This document shows, in pieces, positions 1 to 7,032 of a stretch of DNA of 26,425 bases. Numbering within the stretch: position 1 is the first letter of the stretch; each line of letters begins with the position of its first letter. The translations under genes and the position numbers were made by a program. This stretch comes from Lachnospiraceae bacterium. Its GTDB lineage: Bacteria; Bacillota; Clostridia; Lachnospirales; Lachnospiraceae. The stretch is from contig JAJPYH010000038.1 in NCBI GenBank assembly GCA_021205045.1, forward strand, positions 1 through 26,425. The letters are read 5' to 3'. The notes under the pieces were generated by a model, which searched no databases, had not been told where the DNA came from, and saw nothing but the letters and a program-made list of their open reading frames with translations.

Positions 1-6
1 ATATGT

Positions 7-12
7 TATAGT
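7..12 (+). promoter_or_regulatory. possible -10 box of the secG promoter
   Basis: TATAGT lies about 55 bases before the secG start, inside the string TATGTTATAGT. The matching -35 would fall outside the left edge, so this rests on the -10 alone. Just downstream, a GGAAGA/TCTTCC hairpin (29-45) sits in the 5' leader. Confidence 0.3.
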
Positions 13-67
13 AGATGAGCTTGACACGGAAGAGCCTGAATCTTCCAGCTCAGAAAGAGGTTCATGG

Positions 68-301
68 ATGCTTAGAACAGTTTTGACAATATTATTTATC
101 ATAGTTTGCATAGCGCTGGTGGTACTGGTGCTGATGCAGGAGGGAAAGTCAGCCGGGCTGGGAGCGATCAGCGGAGCCGCGGAAACCTATTGGGGCAAGA
201 ATAAAGGACGCTCCATGGAGGCCATGCTTGTGAGGATCACAAAGATTTTGGCATTCACTTTTATGCTGTTAGCAGTGGTGCTGAATATCGACAAATTTTG
301 A
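68..301 (+). CDS. secG: preprotein translocase subunit SecG
   Basis: SecG is the small accessory subunit of the SecYEG channel that exports unfolded preproteins across the cytoplasmic membrane. The 77-residue product has the family's length and architecture: an N-terminal membrane helix (about residues 3-23), a cytoplasmic loop with the typical Gly/Ala-rich stretch AGLGAISGAAETYWGKNKG, and a second helix (about 56-73). The start follows AGAGG at 56-60 with suitable spacing; an earlier ATG at 64 is out of frame. A terminator follows immediately, so secG can be a monocistronic unit, although the secG-rnr-smpB-ssrA order is a common Firmicute arrangement. Identification is by length, topology, motif and neighbourhood. 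Confidence 0.95.
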   Translation: MLRTVLTILFIIVCIALVVLVLMQEGKSAGLGAISGAAETYWGKNKGRSMEAMLVRITKILAFTFMLLAVVLNIDKF

Positions 302-309
302 GAAGACCA

Positions 310-334
310 CCCCTCTTTTGTAAAGAGGGGTTTT
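310..334 (+). terminator. intrinsic terminator after secG
   Basis: A perfect 9-bp stem CCCCTCTTT/AAAGAGGGG with a 3-base loop is followed by TTTTC. It lies between the secG stop and the rnr start and probably acts as a partial terminator or attenuator for rnr. Confidence 0.85.
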
Positions 335-361
335 CTATTGCCTGTCGTTTTGAGGTGTTAT

Positions 362-2485
362 TTGAAAAAATCATTTGCTGAGAGAAAAGACGTTATTTTA
401 CAATTGATGAAGAGCGAGTTCTATGTTCCCATGAAGGAAAAGGAGCTTGCGGTTATGCTGCAGGTAAAGCCTGAGGACAGACCGGCCCTGAAGGAGGCGC
501 TGAACAGTCTGCTGGCGGAGGGCAGCATCACGCTGACCAAAAGAGGCCGTTATCAGAAGATGGATCATACCGCCATTGTGGGAACCTTCCTTGGAACCCG
601 CAAAGGCTATGGCTTTGTACAGGTGGATGGGGAGGCAGAGGATTATTTTGTACCTGCGGAGGATACGCTGAAGGCCTTTCATCTGGATCGTGTAGAGATC
701 GTGAAGACCGCTGACGCTCACGGAGGACGGCACAGGTCCGCCAGAATCGTAAGGATTATCGAGCACGGCGTCACTTCCGTGGTGGGAACTTATCAGTCTC
801 TGGGGCATTACGGTTTTGTCGTCCCGGACATGCAGAAGCTGGGACAGGATCTGTTTATCCCAAAGGGCTCTGAAATGGGGGCAGTGGACGGCCATAAGGT
901 AGTAGCTGAGATTACGGACTATGGAAAAGAGGGCAGAAACCCGGAGGGCAGGATTGTAGAGATTCTGGGCCACATCAATGATCCGGGGGTGGATGTCTTA
1001 TCTGTTGTCAGAGCTTATTCTCTGCCGGAGGCCTTCGAGGAGAATGTGCTGAGGCAGGCGGAGCGCGTGGCAAAGCCGGTATCGGAGGCGGACTGTCAGG
1101 GAAGAGCGGACTTAAGGAATCTGCAGATGGTGACTATTGATGGGGAGGATGCAAAGGAACTGGACGATGCGGTAAGCCTTACCGTGGAGGATGGGCTCTA
1201 TCATCTGGGCGTGCATATCGCTGATGTGACCAATTATGTGCAGGAGAATTCCGCGCTGGACAGGGAGGCCCTTAAGCGGGGTACCAGCGTCTATCTGGCG
1301 GATCGTGTGATTCCCATGCTGCCCCATACGCTCTCCAACGGTATCTGCTCTCTGAACGAAGGGGAGGATCGGCTGGCCTTAAGCTGCATGATGACCATTG
1401 ACGGAAAGGGAAATGTGATTGATCACACCCTGACGGAGTCTGTGATTTGTGTGGACCGGCGCATGACCTATACCAGCGTTGAAAAGATTCTGACCTGTAC
1501 AGATGAAGCGGAGATAGATCAATACAGGACTCTCGTTCCCATGCTTGAGGAGATGAATCAGCTAGCAAAGATCTTACGGGCAAAGCGGCGCAGGCGGGGA
1601 TCCATAGATTTTGACTTCCCGGAGACAAAGCTCATATTGGATGAGAAAGGCTGTCCCGTGGATATTTTACCTTATGAGAGAAATGACGCCACAAAGCTGA
1701 TTGAGGATTTCATGCTGATTGCCAACGAGACGGTGGCGGAGCATTTTTACTGGCAGGAGCTGCCCTTTGTGTATCGAATCCATGAGCATCCGGATCAGGA
1801 AAAGATTCAGAACCTGGTCACCTTTATCCGCAATTATGGCTTCCATATCAGGGTGGGCGTCAGAGAGGAAGTGCATCCCAAAGAGATTCAAAAGCTTCTG
1901 GACTCCATTTCCGGGACGCCGGAGGAGGCGATGCTCTCCAGGCTGACGCTGCGCAGCATGAAGAGAGCCAGGTATTCCACTGTGAGCAGCGGGCATTTTG
2001 GTCTGGCCTGCAATTATTACTGTCATTTTACCTCCCCCATCCGCAGATATCCGGATCTGCAGATTCACAGGATCATCAAGGAGCAGCTGCGGGGCAGGAT
2101 GAACGATACACGGATTTATCATTATAAGTCCATTCTGGACGGCGTGGCGGATCAGTCCTCCACACTGGAGCGCAGGGCGGAGGAAGCGGAGCGGGAAACC
2201 ATAAAGCTCAAAAAGGCTCAGTATATGGAGAAGCACCTGAAGGAAACCTTCGAGGGTGTGATCAGCGGAACCGCTGCCTGGGGCATGTATGTGGAGCTGC
2301 CCAATACGGTGGAGGGAATGGTGCATATTTCCAAAATTCCGGGAGATTATTATATTTATGATGAGAATGCCTGTGAGCTTCGGGGAGATGTGACCGGCCG
2401 GACTTTCCGGCTGGGGCAGAAGGTGACAGTGAAGGCAGAGAGCGTGGACCTTCTCAGCGGCAATATTGATTTTGGAATTATATGA
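362..2485 (+). CDS. rnr: ribonuclease R, 3'-5' exoribonuclease
   Basis: RNase R degrades structured RNA 3' to 5' and clears mRNAs released by trans-translation, which fits its place beside smpB and ssrA. I chose the TTG at 362 (MKKSFAERKD, 707 aa) because GAGGTG sits 4 bases upstream; an in-frame TTG at 338 would overlap the terminator region. Domains in order: N-terminal helix-turn-helix (about 1-70), two cold-shock OB folds (about 75-210; GYGFVQV and HYGFVVP), the RNB catalytic domain (about 245-570) and a C-terminal S1 domain (about 615-705). The metal-binding motif reads DGEDAKELDDAVS, with the DD pair intact. The position equivalent to E. coli RNase II Asp207 is Glu (residue 266), a conservative change. 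A Lys-rich tail is absent. Confidence 0.96.
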   Translation: MKKSFAERKDVILQLMKSEFYVPMKEKELAVMLQVKPEDRPALKEALNSLLAEGSITLTKRGRYQKMDHTAIVGTFLGTRKGYGFVQVDGEAEDYFVPAEDTLKAFHLDRVEIVKTADAHGGRHRSARIVRIIEHGVTSVVGTYQSLGHYGFVVPDMQKLGQDLFIPKGSEMGAVDGHKVVAEITDYGKEGRNPEGRIVEILGHINDPGVDVLSVVRAYSLPEAFEENVLRQAERVAKPVSEADCQGRADLRNLQMVTIDGEDAKELDDAVSLTVEDGLYHLGVHIADVTNYVQENSALDREALKRGTSVYLADRVIPMLPHTLSNGICSLNEGEDRLALSCMMTIDGKGNVIDHTLTESVICVDRRMTYTSVEKILTCTDEAEIDQYRTLVPMLEEMNQLAKILRAKRRRRGSIDFDFPETKLILDEKGCPVDILPYERNDATKLIEDFMLIANETVAEHFYWQELPFVYRIHEHPDQEKIQNLVTFIRNYGFHIRVGVREEVHPKEIQKLLDSISGTPEEAMLSRLTLRSMKRARYSTVSSGHFGLACNYYCHFTSPIRRYPDLQIHRIIKEQLRGRMNDTRIYHYKSILDGVADQSSTLERRAEEAERETIKLKKAQYMEKHLKETFEGVISGTAAWGMYVELPNTVEGMVHISKIPGDYYIYDENACELRGDVTGRTFRLGQKVTVKAESVDLLSGNIDFGII

Positions 2486-2651
2486 TACAAGGGACAAAAG
2501 GTCAGAAATCGAATGCTTACGCAAGGTACGCCCTTCGGGTGCGCATTCGCATTTATGACCTTGGGGGTATTCGTTTCACTCCGGTCGTTGCTGAACAAGC
2601 GCCACCGGCGCTTAGCAACGCAACGTCATATCCTTTTGTCGCTTTAATCAT
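2482..2651. repeat. 170-bp imperfect inverted-repeat element (MITE/REP-like)
   Basis: The ends are 20-bp inverted repeats that match at 17 of 20 positions: ATGATACAAGGGACAAAAGG at the left, and the reverse complement of the right end, ATGATTAAAGCGACAAAAGG. The left end overlaps the rnr stop codon. The interior holds a strong hairpin at 2586-2620: CGTTGCT/AGCAACG and AAGCGCC/GGCGCTT, with a GAAC bulge and an ACC loop. The element fills the rnr-smpB gap and has no protein-coding capacity I would trust. A shortened copy sits at 15669-15725. It resembles non-autonomous miniature elements, but no target-site duplication was established. Confidence 0.7.
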
Positions 2652-2734
2652 TACAATAGGAACGGCCATCAGCGTCATCTGCGGAAGCTATGTGGAAATC
2701 CGCGGATGCGTTTCAGAGTGCGCGAGGTGTTATC

Positions 2735-3205
2735 ATGGCAAACAATAAGGAAGCGACGAAGCTGGTCGCAAACAATAAAAAGGCATATTTCGATTACTTC
2801 ATCGATGAGAAATATGAGGCCGGCATTGTGCTGGCGGGCACGGAGGTGAAGAGCCTGCGCATGGGCAAGTGCAGCATCAAGGAGGCCTTTATACGCATTG
2901 AGAATGGCGAGGTACTCATTTACGGCATGCACATCAGCCCTTATGAGAAGGGCAATATCTTCAATAAGGATCCTCTCCGGGTGCGAAAGCTTCTGCTGCA
3001 CAAGTCGGAAATCATGCGTCTTGCCGGAAAGGTGGCAGAAAAGGGTTGCACTTTGGTGCCGCTTCAGGTATACTTCAAAGAGGGAAAGGCCAAGATGGAG
3101 ATCGGCCTCGCCCGGGGCAAAAAGCTCTATGACAAGAGAGAGACCATTGCCAAAAAGGATCAGCGCAGAGAAACGCAGCGCATGTTTAAGGTTCAGAACC
3201 TTTGA
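2735..3205 (+). CDS. smpB: SsrA-binding protein SmpB
   Basis: SmpB binds the tRNA-like part of tmRNA and brings it to ribosomes stalled on mRNAs without a stop codon. The 156-residue product has the usual length and the conserved signatures: NKKAYFDYFIDEKYEAGIVL, GTEVKSLR, SIKEAFIR, HISPYEKG, LARGKKLYDKRE and a basic C-terminal tail that enters the mRNA channel (KKDQRRETQRMFK). The ATG at 2735 is preceded by GAGGTG five bases upstream and gives the canonical MANNK start; an in-frame ATG at 2690 would read through the downstream flank of the repeat element and is unlikely. The tmRNA gene begins 59 bases after the stop. Confidence 0.97.
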   Translation: MANNKEATKLVANNKKAYFDYFIDEKYEAGIVLAGTEVKSLRMGKCSIKEAFIRIENGEVLIYGMHISPYEKGNIFNKDPLRVRKLLLHKSEIMRLAGKVAEKGCTLVPLQVYFKEGKAKMEIGLARGKKLYDKRETIAKKDQRRETQRMFKVQNL

Positions 3206-3264
3206 TCTTTATCTGTATCAGCAGGAAACGGCAGAAGTTTTCGCCGTTCACTATATATTTTCCA

Positions 3265-3611
3265 GGGCCAGTCAAGGTTTCGACAGGGGTTTTGCAGCTG
3301 GAGAAGCTATCCGCAGGTGATGCGTCAAATCACAAATTAAATATAAACGCTGATAATAACGAATTAGCACTTGCCGCTTGACGCGGCTGTCTGACCTGGT
3401 GCACCTGCACGCTGGGACCCAGGCATCATCTTATGCAGGAAACGGCTGATATTAAGCTTTGCGTATCGGTGCCGTATCATGAAGCTACCAAACCCTCAGG
3501 GCTGTCTGTTTCCCTGAGGATGAGGGAAATGGGAAACCGCAATAACAGACTATGATAGTAGAAGGACAGGGAATAAGCTTTTGGACATGGGTTCGACTCC
3601 CATCTGGTCCA
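3265..3611 (+). ncRNA. ssrA: transfer-messenger RNA (tmRNA), tag ADNNELALAA
   Basis: tmRNA rescues stalled ribosomes and adds a degradation tag. The 5' acceptor strand GGGCCAG (3265-3271) pairs with CTGGTCC (3604-3610) using one G-U pair. The hallmark GGTTTCGAC follows the 5' strand, and the T arm ATGGG-TTCGACT-CCCAT is intact near the 3' end. The resume codon is GCT at 3349; the tag reads ADNNELALAA and ends at TGA 3379-3381, followed by the pseudoknot region. The bases after the discriminator A (3611) are CTA, so the CCA end is not encoded and must be added enzymatically. A TATATATTTT stretch at 3252-3261 lies immediately upstream, but I see no convincing -35 box. Confidence 0.96.
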
Positions 3612-3643
3612 CTAATCCGACTGCAGGCGAAGGTTTGGTTTCG

Positions 3644-3699
3644 CTGTTGTCATCGAGGGGGCTGGCGTTGTAACAGACGACAGTCTCTCTTTTTATTTT
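3644..3699 (+). terminator. probable intrinsic terminator after ssrA
   Basis: CTGTTGTC (3644-3651) can pair with GACGACAG (3676-3683) over 8 bp with one G-U, closing a 24-base loop, followed by TCTCTCTTTTTATTTT. The loop is long, so strength is uncertain; position and T-run support it. Confidence 0.45.
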
Positions 3700-3773
3700 C
3701 ATAATGCCGCAGGGGATCCGGCAGGTTCAGAACAGATGGACAGGGAACAGGCAATGCTGAGAAGGCAGGCATT

Positions 3774-3863
3774 AATCAGACGCACACAGATATTAATCAG
3801 ATGAATCAGACGCGGACAGGACAGATGGATATCAATCAGTCGCACACAGAGCAAATCAGAGAA
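3774..3863 (+). repeat. 30-bp x3 tandem repeat at the 5' end of the VWA gene
   Basis: Three units start at 3774, 3804 and 3834 and share the core AATCAGACGCACACAG, which has drifted to AATCAGACGCGGACAG and AATCAGTCGCACACAG. The period is ten codons. In the VWA frame the units read NQTHTDINQM, NQTRTGQMDI and NQSHTEQIRE; the first lies upstream of the first ATG. Confidence 0.75.
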
Positions 3864-5141
3864 TACGCCGCCCAGGTCATGAACCTGGCCAGAGACAGTA
3901 TTATGGTGCGCTTTCGCTTTTTTGACAGCGCTATCGCCCGGATTCGGGTGGAATGGAATGAGGCTGCGGCTGGCGCAGGGCTTCATGGCGGCAGGCTTGT
4001 GATCAATCCGGTATGGCTCCTGAAACGGTACATGGAGGAGCCGGGGATTGCCGCAAGGCTTTATCTGCACTGCCTGCTGCATCTGGTATTCCTGCATCAG
4101 TTTCAATATGAGAAGCTTCAGAGCCGTTATTGGGATCTGGCCTGTGACATTGCGGTGGAGAATATCATTTTGGAGATGCATTTTCCTTCCGCAGAATTGA
4201 GGGAAGATTCCGACAAAAGGGAGCGGCTGAGAGTTCTGTCTCAAAGAATACCGGTGCTGACGGCGGATCGCATCTACCGGGAATTTACTGTCAACGGTTT
4301 CTCTGACAAAATCTGTCGGGAGTATGAACGGCTTTTTATCCTGGACAGCCATGAGGGCTGGAGGACAACCGCGGAGAGGGGACAGCCGGAGGAGATGATT
4401 GTCAGCGAGGAGGATCTTCGAAAAATCACTCGCCGGATCAGGGCGGAGCTGAAATCCTTTTCTCAGAATAAAAGCGGCAGTGAAAGTCTGGAAAAAAACG
4501 TGGACAGCGCCTTAAAGGAGCGTTACAATTATCGGGAAATCCTGCAGAATTTCATGGTCACCGGGGAAGAGATGGGAGTCAGTGAGGATGAGTTTGACTA
4601 TGTCTATTATACCTATGGGCTGTCCGCCTACGGCAATATGCCCCTGGTGGAGCCGCTGGAGTACAGGGAGCACAAAAAAATCAGAGAATTTGTGATTGCC
4701 ATTGATACCTCCGCCTCCTGCAGAGGGGAGGTGGTCAGACAGTTTATCCGTCAGACCTGGCGGATCATGAAGGATTCGGAGAGCTTTTTTCAGAAAATTA
4801 ATGTCCATATTATCCAGTGCGACGCGGAAATTCGTTCTGACGTGAGAATTTCCTCGCAGGAGGATTTTGATGATTTCATGGAGCATGGGCAGATCAGGGG
4901 CTTTGGGTCCACGGATTTCAGGCCGGTGTTTGAGTATGTGGACGCTCTGATGGAAAAGGGTGAATTTGAAAATCTGGCCGGCCTGATTTATTTTACGGAC
5001 GGCTATGGGGTATACCCGGAGCGAATGCCGGATTATGATGTGATTTTTGCCTTTTTAAATGAGGATGAGAACAGGCTGCCGCTGCCACCCTGGGCAGGGA
5101 AGGTGGTGCTGGAGGATGAATTGCTGCTCGGGCAGGAATGA
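3801..5141 (+). CDS. VWA-like protein with an N-terminal putative metallopeptidase domain (DUF2201/COG3864 type)
   Basis: The 446-residue product has two parts. The N-terminal part (about 20-220) resembles the putative metallopeptidase domain usually found with this VWA type, but the expected HExxH reads H90-CLLH (Glu replaced by Cys), with a further His at 99 and DLACDIAVEN at 112-121. The C-terminal part (about 295-446) is a von Willebrand A domain with a full MIDAS: DTSAS (302-306), Thr371 and Asp400. No signal peptide is present, so it is cytoplasmic. It pairs with the AAA+ gene downstream, as in MoxR/VWA systems such as RavA-ViaA, which suggests a chaperone or complex-remodelling role (inference). 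The ATG at 3801 has no good ribosome binding site; ATG 3825 or an upstream ATT at 3771 are alternatives. Confidence 0.8.
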   Translation: MNQTRTGQMDINQSHTEQIREYAAQVMNLARDSIMVRFRFFDSAIARIRVEWNEAAAGAGLHGGRLVINPVWLLKRYMEEPGIAARLYLHCLLHLVFLHQFQYEKLQSRYWDLACDIAVENIILEMHFPSAELREDSDKRERLRVLSQRIPVLTADRIYREFTVNGFSDKICREYERLFILDSHEGWRTTAERGQPEEMIVSEEDLRKITRRIRAELKSFSQNKSGSESLEKNVDSALKERYNYREILQNFMVTGEEMGVSEDEFDYVYYTYGLSAYGNMPLVEPLEYREHKKIREFVIAIDTSASCRGEVVRQFIRQTWRIMKDSESFFQKINVHIIQCDAEIRSDVRISSQEDFDDFMEHGQIRGFGSTDFRPVFEYVDALMEKGEFENLAGLIYFTDGYGVYPERMPDYDVIFAFLNEDENRLPLPPWAGKVVLEDELLLGQE

Positions 5142-5334
5142 GCGTCGTTGGCAGAGGTGAGCTGCACATGCAGGAATGAGCATCCTGGGCAAAGATGGGC
5201 CGCACAGGCAGGAATGAGCAGCGCGGGCAGAGACGAGACGTACAGGCAGGGTATCCTGGGTGGAGATGAGCTGCATGGGCAGAAATGAGCCGCATGGGCA
5301 GAGATGAGCCTCACATGCAGGAATGAGCTGTATG
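5131..5334. repeat. 19-bp minisatellite, 11 units, between the VWA and AAA genes
   Basis: Eleven consecutive units have a consensus near GGCAGGAATGAGCNGCATG. Ten are exactly 19 bp and one (5245-5258) is 14 bp through a 5-bp deletion, for 204 bp in total. A degenerate further unit reaches about 5355. The first unit contains the last codons and stop of the VWA gene (GGG CAG GAA TGA), as if the array had grown from that sequence. The period is not a multiple of three and the plus strand is full of TGA, so it is not coding on that strand. Confidence 0.85.
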
Positions 5335-5372
5335 GCCTGGAAGATGAGACCGCAGACAGGAGGACGGACTTC

Positions 5373-6902
5373 ATGAACATGAAGGAAGCAAAAATGGATA
5401 TCAGGAATACAATCGAAATTTACCTGAAAAAAGATGAGTTTGGCGATTACCGCATCCCCCTGGTGCGCCAGCGTCCCATCTTTTTGCTGGGGGCGCCCGG
5501 CATCGGCAAGACGGCCGTTGTGGAGCAGATTGCCCAGGAGCTTCATCTGGCCCTGGTCAGCTATTCCATGACCCACCATACCCGTCAGTCGGCTCTGGGG
5601 CTTCCCTTTATTCAGCAGAAAAGCTATGGCGGCGTGACCTATGATGTGTCCGAGTACACCATGAGTGAGATCATTGCCTCTGTCTATGACACCATGGAGG
5701 AGAGCGGAATCCGGGAGGGAATTCTGTTTTTGGATGAGATCAACTGTGTTTCCGAGACCCTTGCCCCGGCCATGCTGCAGTTTTTACAGTATAAGGTCTT
5801 TGGCAGACACAGGGTGCCGGAGGGCTGGGTGATTGTGACCGCGGGGAATCCGCCCATGTACAATAAATCCGTGAGGGAGTTTGATATTGTGACCATGGAC
5901 CGGCTGAAGGTCATGGAGGTGGAGCCGGACTTTTCCGTGTGGAAGGAATATGCCATGGAGCGGGGAATACACTCTGCCATTGTCAGCTTCCTGGAATTAA
6001 AAAAAGAATACTTTTATCATATAGAGACCACCGGGAAGGGCCGCAGCTACGTGACAGCCCGGGGCTGGGAGGACCTTAGCCAGATCATCCTTCTTTATGA
6101 GGAAAATGGTCTGAAGGTGGATGAAGCGCTTGCCGGGCAGTACCTTAGAAATGAGGAAATTGTCAGGGAATTCTGCGCTTATTATGATCTCTATCAGAAG
6201 TACAAAAATGACTATCAGGTAAAGGAAATTCTGAATGGGAATATTTCTCAGACAGCGCTGTTGAAGGCTCAGGCGGCGGATTTTGACGAGCGCTTAAGCC
6301 TGCTTGGAATGCTGCTGGAACAGGTGCAAAACGGGATGCGGGAGGCAGTGCTCACCGGCGAATATCTGCAGGAGCTGACGCCCCTTCTGCGCTCCTTAAA
6401 GCAGGCGCCGGATGTGCCCCAAAGGCTGGGACAGCTTGTGGAAGCCAGGGAAAAGCTTCTGCACAACCTGGAAGCGGCCAATACCCTTTCCGGAGTGGAA
6501 AAGACAAAGCATCGAAGGATCATTCAGTTCCTGCTGCAGGCACAGAAGACCGCAAGAATCGCGGGAGACGGAAAGCGGATATCAAATGCGGTTCATCCTG
6601 AAAAGCAGGAATCTGCTTTTGATGCGGTGAAGGAGAAATTTGACGACGAAGTGGCCGGCCTTCGCAAAAGCGCGGCCGACATGGACGGGCAGATGTCCCA
6701 TCTCTTCGCATTTGTGGAGGCTGCCTTCGGACAGGGGAATGAGATGCTGATCCTGGTGACGGAGCTGACGGTCAATCAGTACAGCGCCCGTTATCTTGCC
6801 CAATATGGCTGTGAACCTTACAGACGATACAGCGAGGTTCTGATGCTCAGTGAACGGCAGAACCGGATGCGGGAGGAGCTTCAGAAACTGGAGTTACAGT
6901 AA
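5373..6902 (+). CDS. MoxR-type AAA+ ATPase
   Basis: This 509-residue ATPase has an AAA+ module in its first 270 residues: Walker A GAPGIGKT (40-47), Walker B ILFLDEIN with Asp121-Glu122, and sensor 1 VTAGNPP with Asn159. The C-terminal 240 residues are charged and helical, with heptad-like stretches. The start at 5373 follows AGGAGG (5358-5363) with nine bases between; the reading frame is open further upstream, but only through the minisatellite. The gene follows its probable VWA partner across the 231-bp repeat-filled gap. MoxR ATPases work with VWA proteins to assemble or activate protein complexes; the client here is unknown. Family call is firm, role is inferred. Confidence 0.88.
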   Translation: MNMKEAKMDIRNTIEIYLKKDEFGDYRIPLVRQRPIFLLGAPGIGKTAVVEQIAQELHLALVSYSMTHHTRQSALGLPFIQQKSYGGVTYDVSEYTMSEIIASVYDTMEESGIREGILFLDEINCVSETLAPAMLQFLQYKVFGRHRVPEGWVIVTAGNPPMYNKSVREFDIVTMDRLKVMEVEPDFSVWKEYAMERGIHSAIVSFLELKKEYFYHIETTGKGRSYVTARGWEDLSQIILLYEENGLKVDEALAGQYLRNEEIVREFCAYYDLYQKYKNDYQVKEILNGNISQTALLKAQAADFDERLSLLGMLLEQVQNGMREAVLTGEYLQELTPLLRSLKQAPDVPQRLGQLVEAREKLLHNLEAANTLSGVEKTKHRRIIQFLLQAQKTARIAGDGKRISNAVHPEKQESAFDAVKEKFDDEVAGLRKSAADMDGQMSHLFAFVEAAFGQGNEMLILVTELTVNQYSARYLAQYGCEPYRRYSEVLMLSERQNRMREELQKLELQ

Positions 6903-6903
6903 C

Positions 6904-7029
6904 ATGAAAGCGGCAGGAAAAGCAAAAGCGGCAGGAAAAGCAAAAGCGGCGAGAAAAGCGAAAGTGGCAGGAAAAGCAAAAGCGGCACGGAAAGAGGAGT
7001 GCTGTTCAGAAAATAAAATGGAGTTCTGA
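6904..7029 (+). CDS. 41-residue Lys/Ala-rich repeat peptide (KAAGKA)n
   Basis: A short frame starts at an ATG one base after the ATPase stop and ends three bases before the next gene. It reads MKAAGKAKAAGKAKAARKAK and then further KVAGKA/KAARKE units, ending ECCSENKMEF. GGAG at 6890-6893 lies ten bases upstream and the tight spacing on both sides fits an operon gene. The repeat part is strongly basic, like the tails of bacterial histone H1-like or AlgP-type proteins, while the tail holds two Cys. The frame matches the 18-bp DNA repeat exactly (six codons per unit). It could also be an untranslated repeat that happens to be open, so expression is unproven. Confidence 0.45.
   Translation: MKAAGKAKAAGKAKAARKAKVAGKAKAARKEECCSENKMEF
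6907..6996 (+). repeat. 18-bp x5 tandem repeat after the AAA gene
   Basis: Five units of AAAGCGGCAGGAAAAGCA start at 6907, 6925, 6943, 6961 and 6979. The first two are identical, the third and fourth differ at a few bases, and the fifth drifts at its end. The period is six codons and keeps the 41-residue frame open. Confidence 0.9.
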
Positions 7030-7032
7030 CTT

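Noticed and set aside
21..49. TTGACA at 21-26 as a secG promoter -35
   Set aside because: No -10-like hexamer lies 16-18 bases downstream (TCCAGC at the expected place).
1667..2524. 285-codon minus-strand frame opposite rnr
   Set aside because: It is a shadow of a conserved gene; the product resembles no known family and there is no promoter or ribosome binding site.
2482..2748. 88-codon plus-strand frame between rnr and smpB
   Set aside because: It lies inside the inverted-repeat element, overlaps both neighbours' ends, and has no ribosome binding site. The DNA structure explains it better than coding does.
4993..5579. Several overlapping minus-strand frames rich in His, Ala, Cys and Ser opposite the VWA/AAA junction
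   Set aside because: All three minus frames stay open because the 19-bp array lacks stop codons on that strand; they overlap each other and the ends of real genes and have no start signals.
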